This document shows positions 40,624 through 49,625 of a DNA stretch of 64,000 bases, piece after piece. The first letter of the stretch is position 1. Each line of letters begins with the position of its first letter. This DNA is from Arthrobacter sp. SPG23 (GTDB taxonomy: Bacteria; Actinomycetota; Actinomycetes; Actinomycetales; Micrococcaceae): NCBI RefSeq assembly GCF_000876655.1, contig NZ_JYCN01000025.1, positions 124,001 to 188,000 of the forward strand, in the 5' to 3' direction. The notes under the pieces were generated by a model. The model was not told the origin of the DNA. It did not search any database and worked only from the letters and a program-made list of their open reading frames with translations. A program made the translations under genes and the position numbers.

Positions 40624-42735
40624 ATGACTCAGCAATCCGTCGCCGCGGATTTCGGCAGCCGCACGGCTGCTGGCTCCGCATACCCGGCCGCCCGCCCGCG
40701 CATAGCCCTGGTGGGCGTGCACGGATTCGGTGAGCGGCACCTGGCCAACCTCGTGCGGCTCGAGGAAGCCGGCGCCCTGGAACTGGTGGCAGTGGCTGAC
40801 CCCACTCCCCCCGCCCCCGGGAGACTCGCTGACACTGTGGCCGCCTTCCAGGACCTGGAACAGCTGCTGGGCTCCGGTCCGGCCCCTGACGTGGTAATCC
40901 TGGCCACGCCCATCCAGACGCACGCGCCGCTGGCCCTTGCCGCGATCGCCGCCGGGGCCGATGTCTACGTGGAGAAGCCGCCCATGGCGTCCCTGGCCCA
41001 GTTCGACGCCGTGCTTGCCGCGGCCCAGGCGGCCGGCCGGCTGGTCCAGGTGGGCTTCCAGAGCCTGGGCTCCCACGCCCTGCCGGCGCTGGACCGGCTC
41101 GTGGCGTCCGGGGAAATCGGCGAGGTCCGCGGAGTGAGCGCCGTCGGCACGTGGGTGCGCACCAAGGGCTATTTCAAGCGATCACGCTGGGCAGGCAAAC
41201 GCAGCCTGGACGGCACGGATGTGGTGGACGGCGTAGCCACCAATGCTTTGGCGCATGCGGTGGCCACCGGACTGAAGATCGCGGGTGCGGAATTGGCCGA
41301 TGACGTCCTGTCCGTGGAAACGGACCTGTACCGTGCCCACGCGACCGAAAGCGACGACACCTCGGTGCTCCGGGTCCGCACCTCCGGCGGCACCGTCCTC
41401 CTCTGCGCCCTGACCCTCTGCGCCGACGAACAGACCGCGCCGACCGTCACTGTCCACGGCACCCTGGGCCGGGCAGACTTCTTCTACACCGAGGACCGGC
41501 TGGCCGTGACAACGCCCGACGGCGAGCGCACCGAAACATACGGCCGTACGGATCTGCTGGAAAACCTCCTGGCTGCCCGCCGTTCCCCTGGCAGCGCGCA
41601 GCAGCTGCTCAGCCCGTTGGCCGGGAACGGCGCTTTCATGAAGGTGCTGGAGGCCATCCGGACGGTGGAGCAGCCCCGCGCGATCGGCGCGGCGCATGTG
41701 GTCTGGGAAGGCGAGGGCGATGACGCCCACCCCGTGGTCCGCGGAATCCGCCAGCTGGTGCGCCGGGCCGCCGCGGCGCAGGCCACCTTCGCGGAGCTCG
41801 GCGCGCCCTGGGCCCGCGAGCTGCCTGCAGACGAGCCGCGGCCCGCATTCACGGTGAACGGGAAAGCGGTGGCGAGGCTCGCGGACGGCAGCCGGATAAC
41901 ACCCACGTCATCGCCCCGCCCCTACCTCCATCCGGTCAGCACCCTGGCCGGCACCGTGGTGACCGATCATCTGCCCGAGGACCACGTGTGGCACCTCGGA
42001 GCGGGGGTTGCCATCCAGGACGTGGACGGCGTCAATTTCTGGGGCGGCCGCACCTATACCCGCGACGCCGGGGCCTACGTCTGGCGGAAGGACCACGGAC
42101 GGATCGTCACCCTCGGGGTGGAAAGCGGCGTCCACAGAGGCTCGCGGACCGAAACCCTGAGCTGGCTGGCACCGGACAACTCCACGGAACCCGCGGTTCC
42201 CCTCCTCAGCGAACGCCGGACGTGGAGCTGGGCCGCCGTCGACTCCTCCACGTGGCAGCTCACGCTGGATTTCACACTGACGCCCTCCGGGCCGGACCCG
42301 GTCGCGCTCGGCAGCCCGGGCTCGAACGGCCGCCCGCAGGGCGGCTACGGTGGCTTCTTCTGGCGCCTTCCCGCCGTCGACGGTGCAAGGGTGTGGACAG
42401 CCTCCGCGGAAGGGGAAGACGCCGTCCACGGCGCTGTCCCCTCCGCTGCGGCGCCGTGGCTGGCGTGGGCGGGCACCTTCCGGAAGGGAGAGCCCGACGG
42501 CGGACCGGCCACGCTCGTCTTCCTGCCCCGGCCGGAGCCGGAGCAGCCCCGCGATCCCTGGTTTGTCCGCATGTCGGGGTACCCCGGCGTCGGGCTGTCC
42601 CTGGCGTGGGAGCAGCCGGCAACAGCCAGCCATGCCACCCCGCTGCACCGCACCGTCACCGTCCTGGTGGCCGACGGCCTCCTGTCCACCAGCGATATCG
42701 AACAGCTCATCACTACTTTGGGGGAATCCACGTGA
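40624..42735 (+). CDS. Gfo/Idh/MocA oxidoreductase fused to a DUF6807 (PmoA) domain, copy 2
   Basis: 703 residues from ATG 40624, exactly the length of copy 1 at 25266, and alignable throughout. IALVGVHGFGERHLANL binds the nucleotide, VYVEKPPMASL holds the EKP motif, and KRSRWAGKRSLDGTDVVDGV is shared with copy 1. From about residue 425 the DUF6807 domain runs RPYLHPVSTLAGTVVTDHLP, HVWHLGAGVAIQDVDGVNFW. It is in an operon with a hydrolase (10 bases upstream) and the M24-like gene (four-base overlap). Neither copy looks decayed, so both are probably functional with different substrates. Confidence 0.85.
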   Translation: MTQQSVAADFGSRTAAGSAYPAARPRIALVGVHGFGERHLANLVRLEEAGALELVAVADPTPPAPGRLADTVAAFQDLEQLLGSGPAPDVVILATPIQTHAPLALAAIAAGADVYVEKPPMASLAQFDAVLAAAQAAGRLVQVGFQSLGSHALPALDRLVASGEIGEVRGVSAVGTWVRTKGYFKRSRWAGKRSLDGTDVVDGVATNALAHAVATGLKIAGAELADDVLSVETDLYRAHATESDDTSVLRVRTSGGTVLLCALTLCADEQTAPTVTVHGTLGRADFFYTEDRLAVTTPDGERTETYGRTDLLENLLAARRSPGSAQQLLSPLAGNGAFMKVLEAIRTVEQPRAIGAAHVVWEGEGDDAHPVVRGIRQLVRRAAAAQATFAELGAPWARELPADEPRPAFTVNGKAVARLADGSRITPTSSPRPYLHPVSTLAGTVVTDHLPEDHVWHLGAGVAIQDVDGVNFWGGRTYTRDAGAYVWRKDHGRIVTLGVESGVHRGSRTETLSWLAPDNSTEPAVPLLSERRTWSWAAVDSSTWQLTLDFTLTPSGPDPVALGSPGSNGRPQGGYGGFFWRLPAVDGARVWTASAEGEDAVHGAVPSAAAPWLAWAGTFRKGEPDGGPATLVFLPRPEPEQPRDPWFVRMSGYPGVGLSLAWEQPATASHATPLHRTVTVLVADGLLSTSDIEQLITTLGEST

Positions 42736-43847
42736 ACACCGCTACGCAACAGGCACAGCAGAACGCCGCATCAGCAACAGCCGCCCCCGGGAACCCGGCC
42801 GACCGGGCAGTCAAACGGCGCCGAGTCCTGGATATCCTGGACGCTGTGGGCCGGGACTCGCTCCTCCTGACCACCAACACGGCACTGACCTGGTACCTGG
42901 ACGGGAGCCGCGTCCACATCAGCCTGGCCGGCGACCCCGTCGCGGCCATGCTGGTTGACCGCGACGGCGACCACCTGGTCACGTACAACAACGAGGCCGC
43001 CCGTATCGCCGCGGAGGAGCTGCCCGACGGCGTCGCCCTCCACACCGTGCCCTGGCACGGGCAGCTGCATGCCGCCGCAGCCATGCTCGCCGCCGGCGGT
43101 AAGCCGCTCGCAGAGGCTGACGTCGCTGCAGAGCTGAGGACCGCACGCCAGCAGTTCCTGCCCGGCGAGAGCGCCCGGTACGCCCGGCTGTGCGCTGACG
43201 CGGCCGCCGCGATGACCGACGTACTCGCCGGCGCCACCCCGGAAACCACCGAGTTCGCTGTGGCTTCGGCCCTGGCCGCGCGGGTCGTGGCGATGGGCGC
43301 CGAGCCGCTGGTTCTCCTGTGCAACGGTTCCGCACGCAGCGCGTTCCGCCACCCGCTTCCCACCCGCGCGCCGATCGGCCGGCGGGCCATGGCAGTGGTG
43401 TGCGCACGGCGCAACGGGCTGGTGGCCAACGTGACCCGCTGGGTGCGGTTCGACGCCGGGACCCCGGAAGAGCTCGACGCCGAAACCCGCATTGCGGCAG
43501 TAGAGGCGGACATCTTTGACGCCACTGTTCCGGGGGCGCGGCTTGGCGGCATCTTCGCGGAAATCCAGGAAGCCTACCTCCGCCACGGGTTCGGTGCGGA
43601 CCAGTGGACCCTCCACCACCAGGGCGGTCCGGCCGGTTACGCGGGCCGCGATCCCCGGGCGACTCCCGGTACCGACGACGCTGTGGTCCCTCACCAGACC
43701 TTCACCTGGAATCCCTCCGCCCCGGGAGTCAAGATCGAGGACACGGTGCAGCTCACCGACTCGGGGATCACCGTCCTCAGCGTGGACCCGCGCTGGCCGG
43801 CCGCCGTGGTGAACGGCCTCCGGCGGCCGCTGACCCTGGAGCTGTGA
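42732..43847 (+). CDS. Creatinase/prolidase-fold (M24-like) protein lacking metal ligands
   Basis: 371 residues from GTG 42732, overlapping the oxidoreductase stop by four bases. The N-terminal creatinase-like domain (RRRVLDILDAVGRDSLLLTT, WYLDGSRVHI) and the pita-bread domain (MAAMTDVLAGATPETTEFAV-like region onward) are recognisable. The metal-binding pattern of M24 peptidases is broken. The usual D-G...D-x-T-R reads CARRNGLVANVTRW (both Asp lost) and the first Glu is replaced in TFTWNPSAPG, while a His (LHHQGG) and IEDT remain. It may be a metal-free enzyme like creatinase, or a pseudo-enzyme. Its operon points to a sugar-related role. Confidence 0.75.
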   Translation: MNTATQQAQQNAASATAAPGNPADRAVKRRRVLDILDAVGRDSLLLTTNTALTWYLDGSRVHISLAGDPVAAMLVDRDGDHLVTYNNEAARIAAEELPDGVALHTVPWHGQLHAAAAMLAAGGKPLAEADVAAELRTARQQFLPGESARYARLCADAAAAMTDVLAGATPETTEFAVASALAARVVAMGAEPLVLLCNGSARSAFRHPLPTRAPIGRRAMAVVCARRNGLVANVTRWVRFDAGTPEELDAETRIAAVEADIFDATVPGARLGGIFAEIQEAYLRHGFGADQWTLHHQGGPAGYAGRDPRATPGTDDAVVPHQTFTWNPSAPGVKIEDTVQLTDSGITVLSVDPRWPAAVVNGLRRPLTLEL

Positions 43848-43875
43848 GCGCGCAACATGACGTCACTGGTATAGA

Positions 43876-43914
43876 CCGGCAGGTACTTTCGGGAAGGAAC
43901 CGCCGGAATTTTTT
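43876..43914 (+). terminator. Rho-independent terminator of the hydrolase/oxidoreductase/M24 operon
   Basis: CCGGCAGGT (43876-43884) pairs with ACCGCCGG (43899-43906), with one bulged A, and AATTTTTT follows immediately. The rest of the 43848-44170 gap shows no convincing gene or RNA motif. Confidence 0.75.
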
Positions 43915-44170
43915 CGCCCCGAAGGCCGATGAAATCCCCCATCGAGTGGATTTGACTTGAAAACCTAGCCTGATTCGGTGGGGCCGGGCCAGCTCCCTGC
44001 AGCGGGGAAACGGGCGGTTCACCCGGCCTCCGCGCCGGGAATGTTGAGCTTCCGTTACGCGGCGGGAGCGGTTCCTGGGCGTGTTCTTTGTCACGATCTG
44101 GTCCCTTGCGGGCTGAACTGGAGCGTCAATAGCGTGGCACGGGACCGCGAAGCACCAGCGAAGGACTGCA

Positions 44171-46573
44171 ATGCCACCAGCACCCGCCAAGACGGACTCG
44201 CCCGCACAGACAGGCCAGAACCGGAAAGAACAGGATCCCGCCACAGCCCGGGGAGGTTCGCCTGACCAACCAGGCACCCGGAGCCTCCGGAGTTTCCTGA
44301 CAACCGGTCTCCGTTGGGACCTGCCCGCATCGCTGGTGGTGTTCCTGGTGGCCGTCCCGCTGTCGCTGGGCATCGCGGCCGCCTCGGGCGCCCCGGTCAT
44401 GGCCGGCCTGATTGCCGCCGCCGTGGGCGGGATCGTTGCCGGCAGCCTGGGCGGCTCACCGCTGCAGGTCAGCGGACCCGCCGCCGGCCTGACGGTCATC
44501 GTTGCCGGCCTGATCGAACAGTTCGGCTGGCCCGTCACCTGCGCCATCACAGCGGCGGCCGGCGTGCTCCAGGCGATGCTGGGCCTGGCGCGGGTGGGCC
44601 GCGTCGCGCTGGCCATTGCGCCGGTGGTGGTGCATGCCATGCTCGCCGGCATCGGCATCACCATCGTGCTGCAGCAGCTGCACGTGATGCTCGGCGCAGA
44701 GTCGGCAAGTGAAGCCTGGCAGAACATCATGGCCATGCCGGGGAGCTTCATCGCCGCCGACATCGCCGCCGCGGCACTGGGTGCGGTGGTCATCGCCCTG
44801 CTGCTCGGCTGGAAGCACCTCCCCGCCGCTGTACGCAGGGTTCCCGGGCCCCTCGTTGCGGTCATCGCAGCCACCGTCCTCTCCCTGCCCTTGAACGTGG
44901 ACCGGATCACCTTCGATGGATCCCTGCTCGGCGCGCTGGCCCTTCCCGAGCTGCCCGACGGTAACTGGGCAGCCGTCGTCATGGGCGTGGTGACGATCGC
45001 GCTGATCGCCAGTGTGGAATCCCTGCTCTCCGCCGTGGCCGTGGACAAGATGCACCACGGCCGGCGAACGGACTTCAACCGCGAGCTCCTGGGGCAGGGT
45101 GCCGCCAATGTGACCTCCGGGATGCTGGGAGGCCTGCCCGTCACCGGGGTGATCGTCCGGAGTGCCACCAACATTGAGGCCGGCGCCCGGACTCGGAAGT
45201 CCGCGATACTCCACGGCGTCTGGGTGCTGGTCTTCTCGCTGCTGCTGGCAGGCCTGATCCAGCTGATTCCCCAAGCTGTCCTCGCAGGCCTGCTGATCGT
45301 CATCGGCTCCCGCCTGGTCCGGGCGGCCGACATCAGGACCGCACGGCGGACCGGCGACCTGACCGTCTACGGTGTGACCCTGTTCTGCGTGGTGTTCGTC
45401 AACCTGCTCGCGGGAGTTTTGACCGGCCTGGTCCTTGCCGTTGCACTGGTTCTCTGGCGGGTGGCGAGGGCCAGCATCCACGCGGAACCGGCCGGCACCG
45501 GCGACGGCGACCGGAACCGCTGGCGGGTGGTGATCGACGGCTCCTGCAGTTTCCTCTCCCTCCCGCGCCTGAGCGCCGTGCTGGCCTCGGTTCCTGCCGG
45601 TGCGCACGTCACGGTAGAGCTGGAGGTGGACTTCCTGGACCATCCCGTCCACGACACCCTTGATGCCTGGCGCAGCAGGCACGTGGGCAACGACGGCACC
45701 GTGGTCATGGAGGAAAGCGGCACGGCCACGCTCCACGATGCGCAGGCGGGCCCGCCGAGCCGCGGCAGTTCACGCTCCGCCCTTCGGAGCGGATTCGCCC
45801 CCTGGCGCAGCTGGCAGCGGCGGATGCTTGCCGGGCACGCGGCCTCCGGGACGGCTGTTGCAGGAACGGAACTTTCGGGGTCTGAGGTTGCAGGCACCGG
45901 GGTTCCGGGACCGCTGCGTTCCGTGCTGACCGGCGTGGACAACTACCACCGGCGCAACGCGCACCTGGTGCGTCCCCATGTCCAGGAGCTGTCCTCGTTC
46001 CAGGATCCGGGCACGCTGTTCGTGGCCTGCTCGGACTCCCGCCTGGTGCCCAACCTGATCACCAGCAGCGGCCCGGGCGACCTCTTCACCGTCCGGAATG
46101 TGGGCAATGTGGTGGGAGACGACGGCAGGGACGCTTCCATCGAGGCAGCCTTGGAGTTTGCCCTCAACGAACTGTCGGTGGAGTCCATCGTTGTCTGCGG
46201 GCATTCGGGCTGCGGTGCCATGACCGCTCTGCGGGCTGATCCGGACGGGGCTGATCCTGACGGCGCGGACGAGCGTGGGGCCATCGACGTCTGGCTCGAC
46301 CACGCACGGCCAAGCCTGGCCGCCTTCCGCGAGGGGCACCCGGTGCAGGCCGCGGCAGCCGAGGCGGGTTACGGTGCCGTGGACCAGCTGGCCATGGTGA
46401 ACGTTGCCGTGCAGCTGGACAGGCTCCGGCGCCACTCCGGCCTGCAGGAACCGCTCGAGTCCGGGCGCATCCATGTTGCGGGGTTGTTTTATGACATCTC
46501 CACGGCACGGGTCCTGCGGATCACGCCGGACAGCATCAGCCACCTCGACCCTGCCGCGGCAGTCACCCGCTAA
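44171..46573 (+). CDS. SulP-type anion transporter fused to a beta-carbonic anhydrase
   Basis: 800 residues. Residues 35-435 are a SulP transporter (LRWDLPASLVVFLVAVPLSLGIA; QVSGPAAGLTVIV; ESLLSAVAVDKMHHGRRTDF). A STAS-like segment follows (about 455-525). Residues 580-795 are a beta-class carbonic anhydrase with zinc ligands in FVACSDSRLVPN and VVCGHSGCGAM. Such fusions are thought to couple bicarbonate uptake with CO2 interconversion. The linker between domains is Gly/Ser/Ala-rich. AAGGA lies before the ATG. It is flanked by a terminator and a convergent gene, so it is monocistronic and not part of the sugar region. Confidence 0.93.
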   Translation: MPPAPAKTDSPAQTGQNRKEQDPATARGGSPDQPGTRSLRSFLTTGLRWDLPASLVVFLVAVPLSLGIAAASGAPVMAGLIAAAVGGIVAGSLGGSPLQVSGPAAGLTVIVAGLIEQFGWPVTCAITAAAGVLQAMLGLARVGRVALAIAPVVVHAMLAGIGITIVLQQLHVMLGAESASEAWQNIMAMPGSFIAADIAAAALGAVVIALLLGWKHLPAAVRRVPGPLVAVIAATVLSLPLNVDRITFDGSLLGALALPELPDGNWAAVVMGVVTIALIASVESLLSAVAVDKMHHGRRTDFNRELLGQGAANVTSGMLGGLPVTGVIVRSATNIEAGARTRKSAILHGVWVLVFSLLLAGLIQLIPQAVLAGLLIVIGSRLVRAADIRTARRTGDLTVYGVTLFCVVFVNLLAGVLTGLVLAVALVLWRVARASIHAEPAGTGDGDRNRWRVVIDGSCSFLSLPRLSAVLASVPAGAHVTVELEVDFLDHPVHDTLDAWRSRHVGNDGTVVMEESGTATLHDAQAGPPSRGSSRSALRSGFAPWRSWQRRMLAGHAASGTAVAGTELSGSEVAGTGVPGPLRSVLTGVDNYHRRNAHLVRPHVQELSSFQDPGTLFVACSDSRLVPNLITSSGPGDLFTVRNVGNVVGDDGRDASIEAALEFALNELSVESIVVCGHSGCGAMTALRADPDGADPDGADERGAIDVWLDHARPSLAAFREGHPVQAAAAEAGYGAVDQLAMVNVAVQLDRLRRHSGLQEPLESGRIHVAGLFYDISTARVLRITPDSISHLDPAAAVTR

Positions 46574-46584
46574 GCGGGCCTGGC

Positions 46585-46995
46585 TCAGGCGTTGGAGAAC
46601 CACACGACGTGCGGTTCCCGCCGGGCTGCGCGCGGAGCGGCGAGCCGCTCCGCGCGGGCCACCTTGTCCACGCGGGCAGAATCCACCGCCACAGTCTTTT
46701 CCACCCTGACTATTTCCAGGGCTTCCACGTCCAGCAGCTTGCGCGCCCCCGTCCGCGAATCCACGATCCAGAACAGGTCCGCAGACGGGATCGTTTCCGT
46801 AACCAGACCCCGGTGGAACAACCGCCCCCTGTGCCAGGCTTCGATTTCTTCCCCGGCCGACAACTCCGAGCTGGTGCGGACGATGGTATTGCCGCCTGTA
46901 TCCACGATGAGCCCCTCCCCTGGTGCTACTCCTGGGAACAGCATCCCCCGGCAAGATTGCAGCAACGTTTCCGGAGGGTGATTTTCCTGTGTCAC
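46585..46995 (-). CDS. Hypothetical protein, 136 residues
   Basis: Not recognised. The N-terminal half looks like a small beta-barrel (GEGLIVDTGGNTIVRTSSEL, SAGEEIEAWHRGRLFHRGLV). SADLFWIVDSRTGARKLLD follows, then a basic Arg/Ala-rich C-terminal stretch that could bind nucleic acid. The start is GTG 46995. It is convergent with the SulP fusion and 24 bases upstream of, though not clearly in operon with, the aldehyde dehydrogenase. No signal peptide or membrane segment. Confidence 0.65.
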   Translation of the reverse strand: MTQENHPPETLLQSCRGMLFPGVAPGEGLIVDTGGNTIVRTSSELSAGEEIEAWHRGRLFHRGLVTETIPSADLFWIVDSRTGARKLLDVEALEIVRVEKTVAVDSARVDKVARAERLAAPRAARREPHVVWFSNA

Positions 46996-47019
46996 TTGCG
47001 CCCCAACCGGCCCATGAGG

Positions 47020-48489
47020 CTAAGGCAGCACCAGTGTGCCGTCCACACGCCGCGGTATTCCCAGCGGGTTGGCTTCCCGCAGGGCGGGGTGCAGGACTGC
47101 TTCGGGAGCGTCCTGGTAGGCCACGGGGCGCTGGAAGCGGCGCACCGCCGTCGCCCCCACCGATGTGAACAGCGAGGTGGTGGCCGGGTACGGCCCGCCG
47201 TGCTGCTGGGCCCAGTTCACCGCGACACCGGTGGGCCAGCCGTCGAACAGCACGCGGCCGGCGAGCCCGGACAGCTGCTCCACCATTCCGGAAACGTCCT
47301 CGCGCGGCTGCGCGTGAACGGTGGCGGTCAGGCTGCCGGGCACCAGCGCGAGCGCCTCAGTCAGCTCATCGTTGCCGGAGTATTCGATCAGCAGCGTGGT
47401 GGGGCCGAAGCACTCCTCCAGCAGGTCCTCCGGGCGCTCCAGGACGCTGGCTGCGGTGGTCCTGAAGATCACCGGTGCCGCGCCGTCCGCTGCGGCATCC
47501 TGGTCAACCGAGCCGCTGACCACCTGTACGGCGGCCCGGCCGGACCCATCCGTCAGTGAAGCCACCGCCCGGAGTCCGTCCGGGTAGGCGTCGGCGATGC
47601 GCTCCGTCAGCATCGGGGCCGCGCCCTTGTCCTTGGCGGCTTCCGCCAGCAGCCCCGGGAAGTCGGTTCCTGCGGGGATGAACACGAGTCCCGGCTTGGT
47701 GCAGAACTGGCCGGCGCCGAGGGTGAAGGAACCCGCGAGGCCTGCAGCGAGCTCGCCGGCGCGGGCCTTGAGCGCCCCGGCCGTGACCACGACGGGGTTA
47801 AGGCTGCCAAGTTCGCCATAGAAGGGGATGGGTTCGGGCCGGGAGACCGCGAGGTCGAACAACGCCCGGCCGCCGGGAATGGACCCGGTGAAACCCACGG
47901 CCTTGATGGCGGGATCCTGCACCAGCGCGGTGCCGGCGTCCCGTCCGCTGACCAGCGCAAACAGGCCGTCGGGAGCACCGGCCGCGGCCAGTGCGTCCGT
48001 GACGATTTCCGCCGTCCGCTCGGAGAGCCTGAGGTGGCCGGAGTGCGCCTTCACAATGACGGAACAGCCGACGGCGAGCGCCGATGCGGTGTCGCCCCCC
48101 GCCACCGAGAACGCAAACGGGAAGTTCGACGCCGAGAAGACAGCCACCGGGCCGATCGGCTTCAGCAGCCGCCGCAGGTCGGGCCGGGGCGGAGTGGCCG
48201 AAGGGTCGGCGTGGTCGATGACCGCTTCAAGGTAGGAGCCTTCGGTGATCACCGCGGCGAAGAGCCGGAGCTGCCCCGAGGTGCGGGCCACCTCGCCGGT
48301 GAGCCGCGCGGTACCCAGCCGGGTCTCCGCATCGGCAAGGGCCACCAGTTCAGTCACGTGGGCGTCCAGCGCATCGGCGACGGCGTTCAGCCAGGCTGCC
48401 CGTTCGACGTCGGGCGCTGCCGCGGCGGCTTTGGCCGCCCGTGTGGCGGCGGCCGTCAGGGCGGTGAGTTCGAGGGTTGCTGTTGTCAC
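47020..48489 (-). CDS. 2-oxoglutarate semialdehyde (2,5-dioxovalerate) dehydrogenase
   Basis: 489 residues of the aldehyde dehydrogenase superfamily. The catalytic Cys is in GAGQFCTKPG and the general base Glu in YGELGSLNP. AVFSASNFPFAFSVAGGDTASALAVGC and VIVKAHSGHLRLSE match the NADP-dependent ketoglutarate-semialdehyde branch. In this operon it would oxidise the product of the KdgD-like dehydratase to 2-oxoglutarate. It overlaps the dehydratase gene by four bases (GTGA) and is the last gene of the uronate operon. Confidence 0.9.
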   Translation of the reverse strand: MTTATLELTALTAAATRAAKAAAAAPDVERAAWLNAVADALDAHVTELVALADAETRLGTARLTGEVARTSGQLRLFAAVITEGSYLEAVIDHADPSATPPRPDLRRLLKPIGPVAVFSASNFPFAFSVAGGDTASALAVGCSVIVKAHSGHLRLSERTAEIVTDALAAAGAPDGLFALVSGRDAGTALVQDPAIKAVGFTGSIPGGRALFDLAVSRPEPIPFYGELGSLNPVVVTAGALKARAGELAAGLAGSFTLGAGQFCTKPGLVFIPAGTDFPGLLAEAAKDKGAAPMLTERIADAYPDGLRAVASLTDGSGRAAVQVVSGSVDQDAAADGAAPVIFRTTAASVLERPEDLLEECFGPTTLLIEYSGNDELTEALALVPGSLTATVHAQPREDVSGMVEQLSGLAGRVLFDGWPTGVAVNWAQQHGGPYPATTSLFTSVGATAVRRFQRPVAYQDAPEAVLHPALREANPLGIPRRVDGTLVLP

Positions 48490-49625
48490 AGTGAATTCCT
48501 GTTCTGGTTGTCAGCGGATGGTCCGGAGAAGGCGAACCCCAGCCCGGGCCGGCCCGTGAGGGTGAGCCGGCTGTTGCCGACCCGCACGGGTGAGGGTTCG
48601 TCCAGCACGCCAAGCTGTTCGAAGGAGGCGTCCTCGACGTCCTCCACCAGGGTGGGCTCGGCCATGGTCAGCGCGAGCTGGCCGGAGAGTTCCGGCAGCA
48701 GGTGCGGCATGACCCTGATGCTGTGGGTGCGGGCGAGTTCCACGATGCGGCGGAACGGGGTAATGCCGCCCACCCGGATGATGTTGGGCTGGATGATGTC
48801 CACCGCTCCCGCCTCGATGAAATCGCGGAAGCGGTAGATGTTGTGCAGGTTCTCGCCCAGCGCGATGGGTACCGGCGAGTGCTGGCGCAGCCTGCGGTAG
48901 GCCCACAGGTCATCCGCCCGGAGGGGTTCTTCCAGCCATTCAAGGCCGAACTCCCCCAGCACGTCCAGGGCGCGGAATGTCGCGGGCAGGTCCCACCGCT
49001 GGTTGGCGTCGATCATGAGCTTCCGGTCCGGGCCCAGCACCTTCCGGACAGCGGCCACGCGTTCGGAGTCTTCCCGGATGTCCGGCTTGCCCACCTTGAT
49101 CTTGACCGCGTTGTGCCCGGCAGCCACCCAGCGTTCCACCTGCGCCACGAGCTCCCCGAGGGAGTAGTGCAGGTTCACGCCGGAGCCGTACACCTCCACG
49201 GAATCCTGGCGCTGGCCCAGCAGCCCGGTGACCGAGGTTCCGGCCCGGCGCGCCTGCAGGTCCCACAGGGCAAGGTCCGCACCGGCCATGGCGATGGTGG
49301 TCAGACCCCCGCCGCCGGCTTCGTGCAGCCTCTTCCACAGCTGGTCCCACACTCCCTCGGGGTTCGCTTCGAGCCCGGTGATGAAAGGCGCGACGTCGAA
49401 GTCCAGGAGGGCCTTGACCGCCTGCGGGCCGATGGTGGGGGTCCAGGAGAACCCGTGCCCGGTGCCGCCGTCGTCCGTCCGGACTTCGGTGACGATCACA
49501 TGGTTTTCCGGTGCCTCCGCACCCCAGCTGCGCAGGAGCGGAACCGTCAGGAGGCGGCTCGACAGCCCGGTGATCCGGGGCATGGTCCGCACTGCCGTTT
49601 CCACTTCTTCCACGGCGGCAACCAT
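48486..49625 (-). CDS. Enolase-superfamily sugar-acid dehydratase (mandelate racemase subgroup)
   Basis: 379 residues. KIKVGKP supplies the KxK base pair, MIDANQRW the first metal-binding Asp and Asn, WLEEPL and LGEN the Glu ligands, and MPHLLPE the catalytic His of the mandelate racemase subgroup. Likely an aldarate (galactarate or glucarate) dehydratase, since neighbours supply the rest of that route, but substrate cannot be fixed from motifs. The ATG shares one base with the stop of the KdgD-like gene (TAATG), which supports this start; ATG 49583 is an alternative. Confidence 0.85.
   Translation of the reverse strand: MVAAVEEVETAVRTMPRITGLSSRLLTVPLLRSWGAEAPENHVIVTEVRTDDGGTGHGFSWTPTIGPQAVKALLDFDVAPFITGLEANPEGVWDQLWKRLHEAGGGGLTTIAMAGADLALWDLQARRAGTSVTGLLGQRQDSVEVYGSGVNLHYSLGELVAQVERWVAAGHNAVKIKVGKPDIREDSERVAAVRKVLGPDRKLMIDANQRWDLPATFRALDVLGEFGLEWLEEPLRADDLWAYRRLRQHSPVPIALGENLHNIYRFRDFIEAGAVDIIQPNIIRVGGITPFRRIVELARTHSIRVMPHLLPELSGQLALTMAEPTLVEDVEDASFEQLGVLDEPSPVRVGNSRLTLTGRPGLGFAFSGPSADNQNRNSL

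Noticed and set aside
42732..43847. Active Xaa-Pro aminopeptidase
   Set aside because: Three of the five residues that bind the metal pair are replaced, so peptidase activity of the usual kind is unlikely.
43915..44170. A riboswitch or promoter region before the SulP fusion
   Set aside because: I could find no conserved RNA motif, and the only -35-like element (TTGACT near 43950) has no matching -10 at 16-18 bases.
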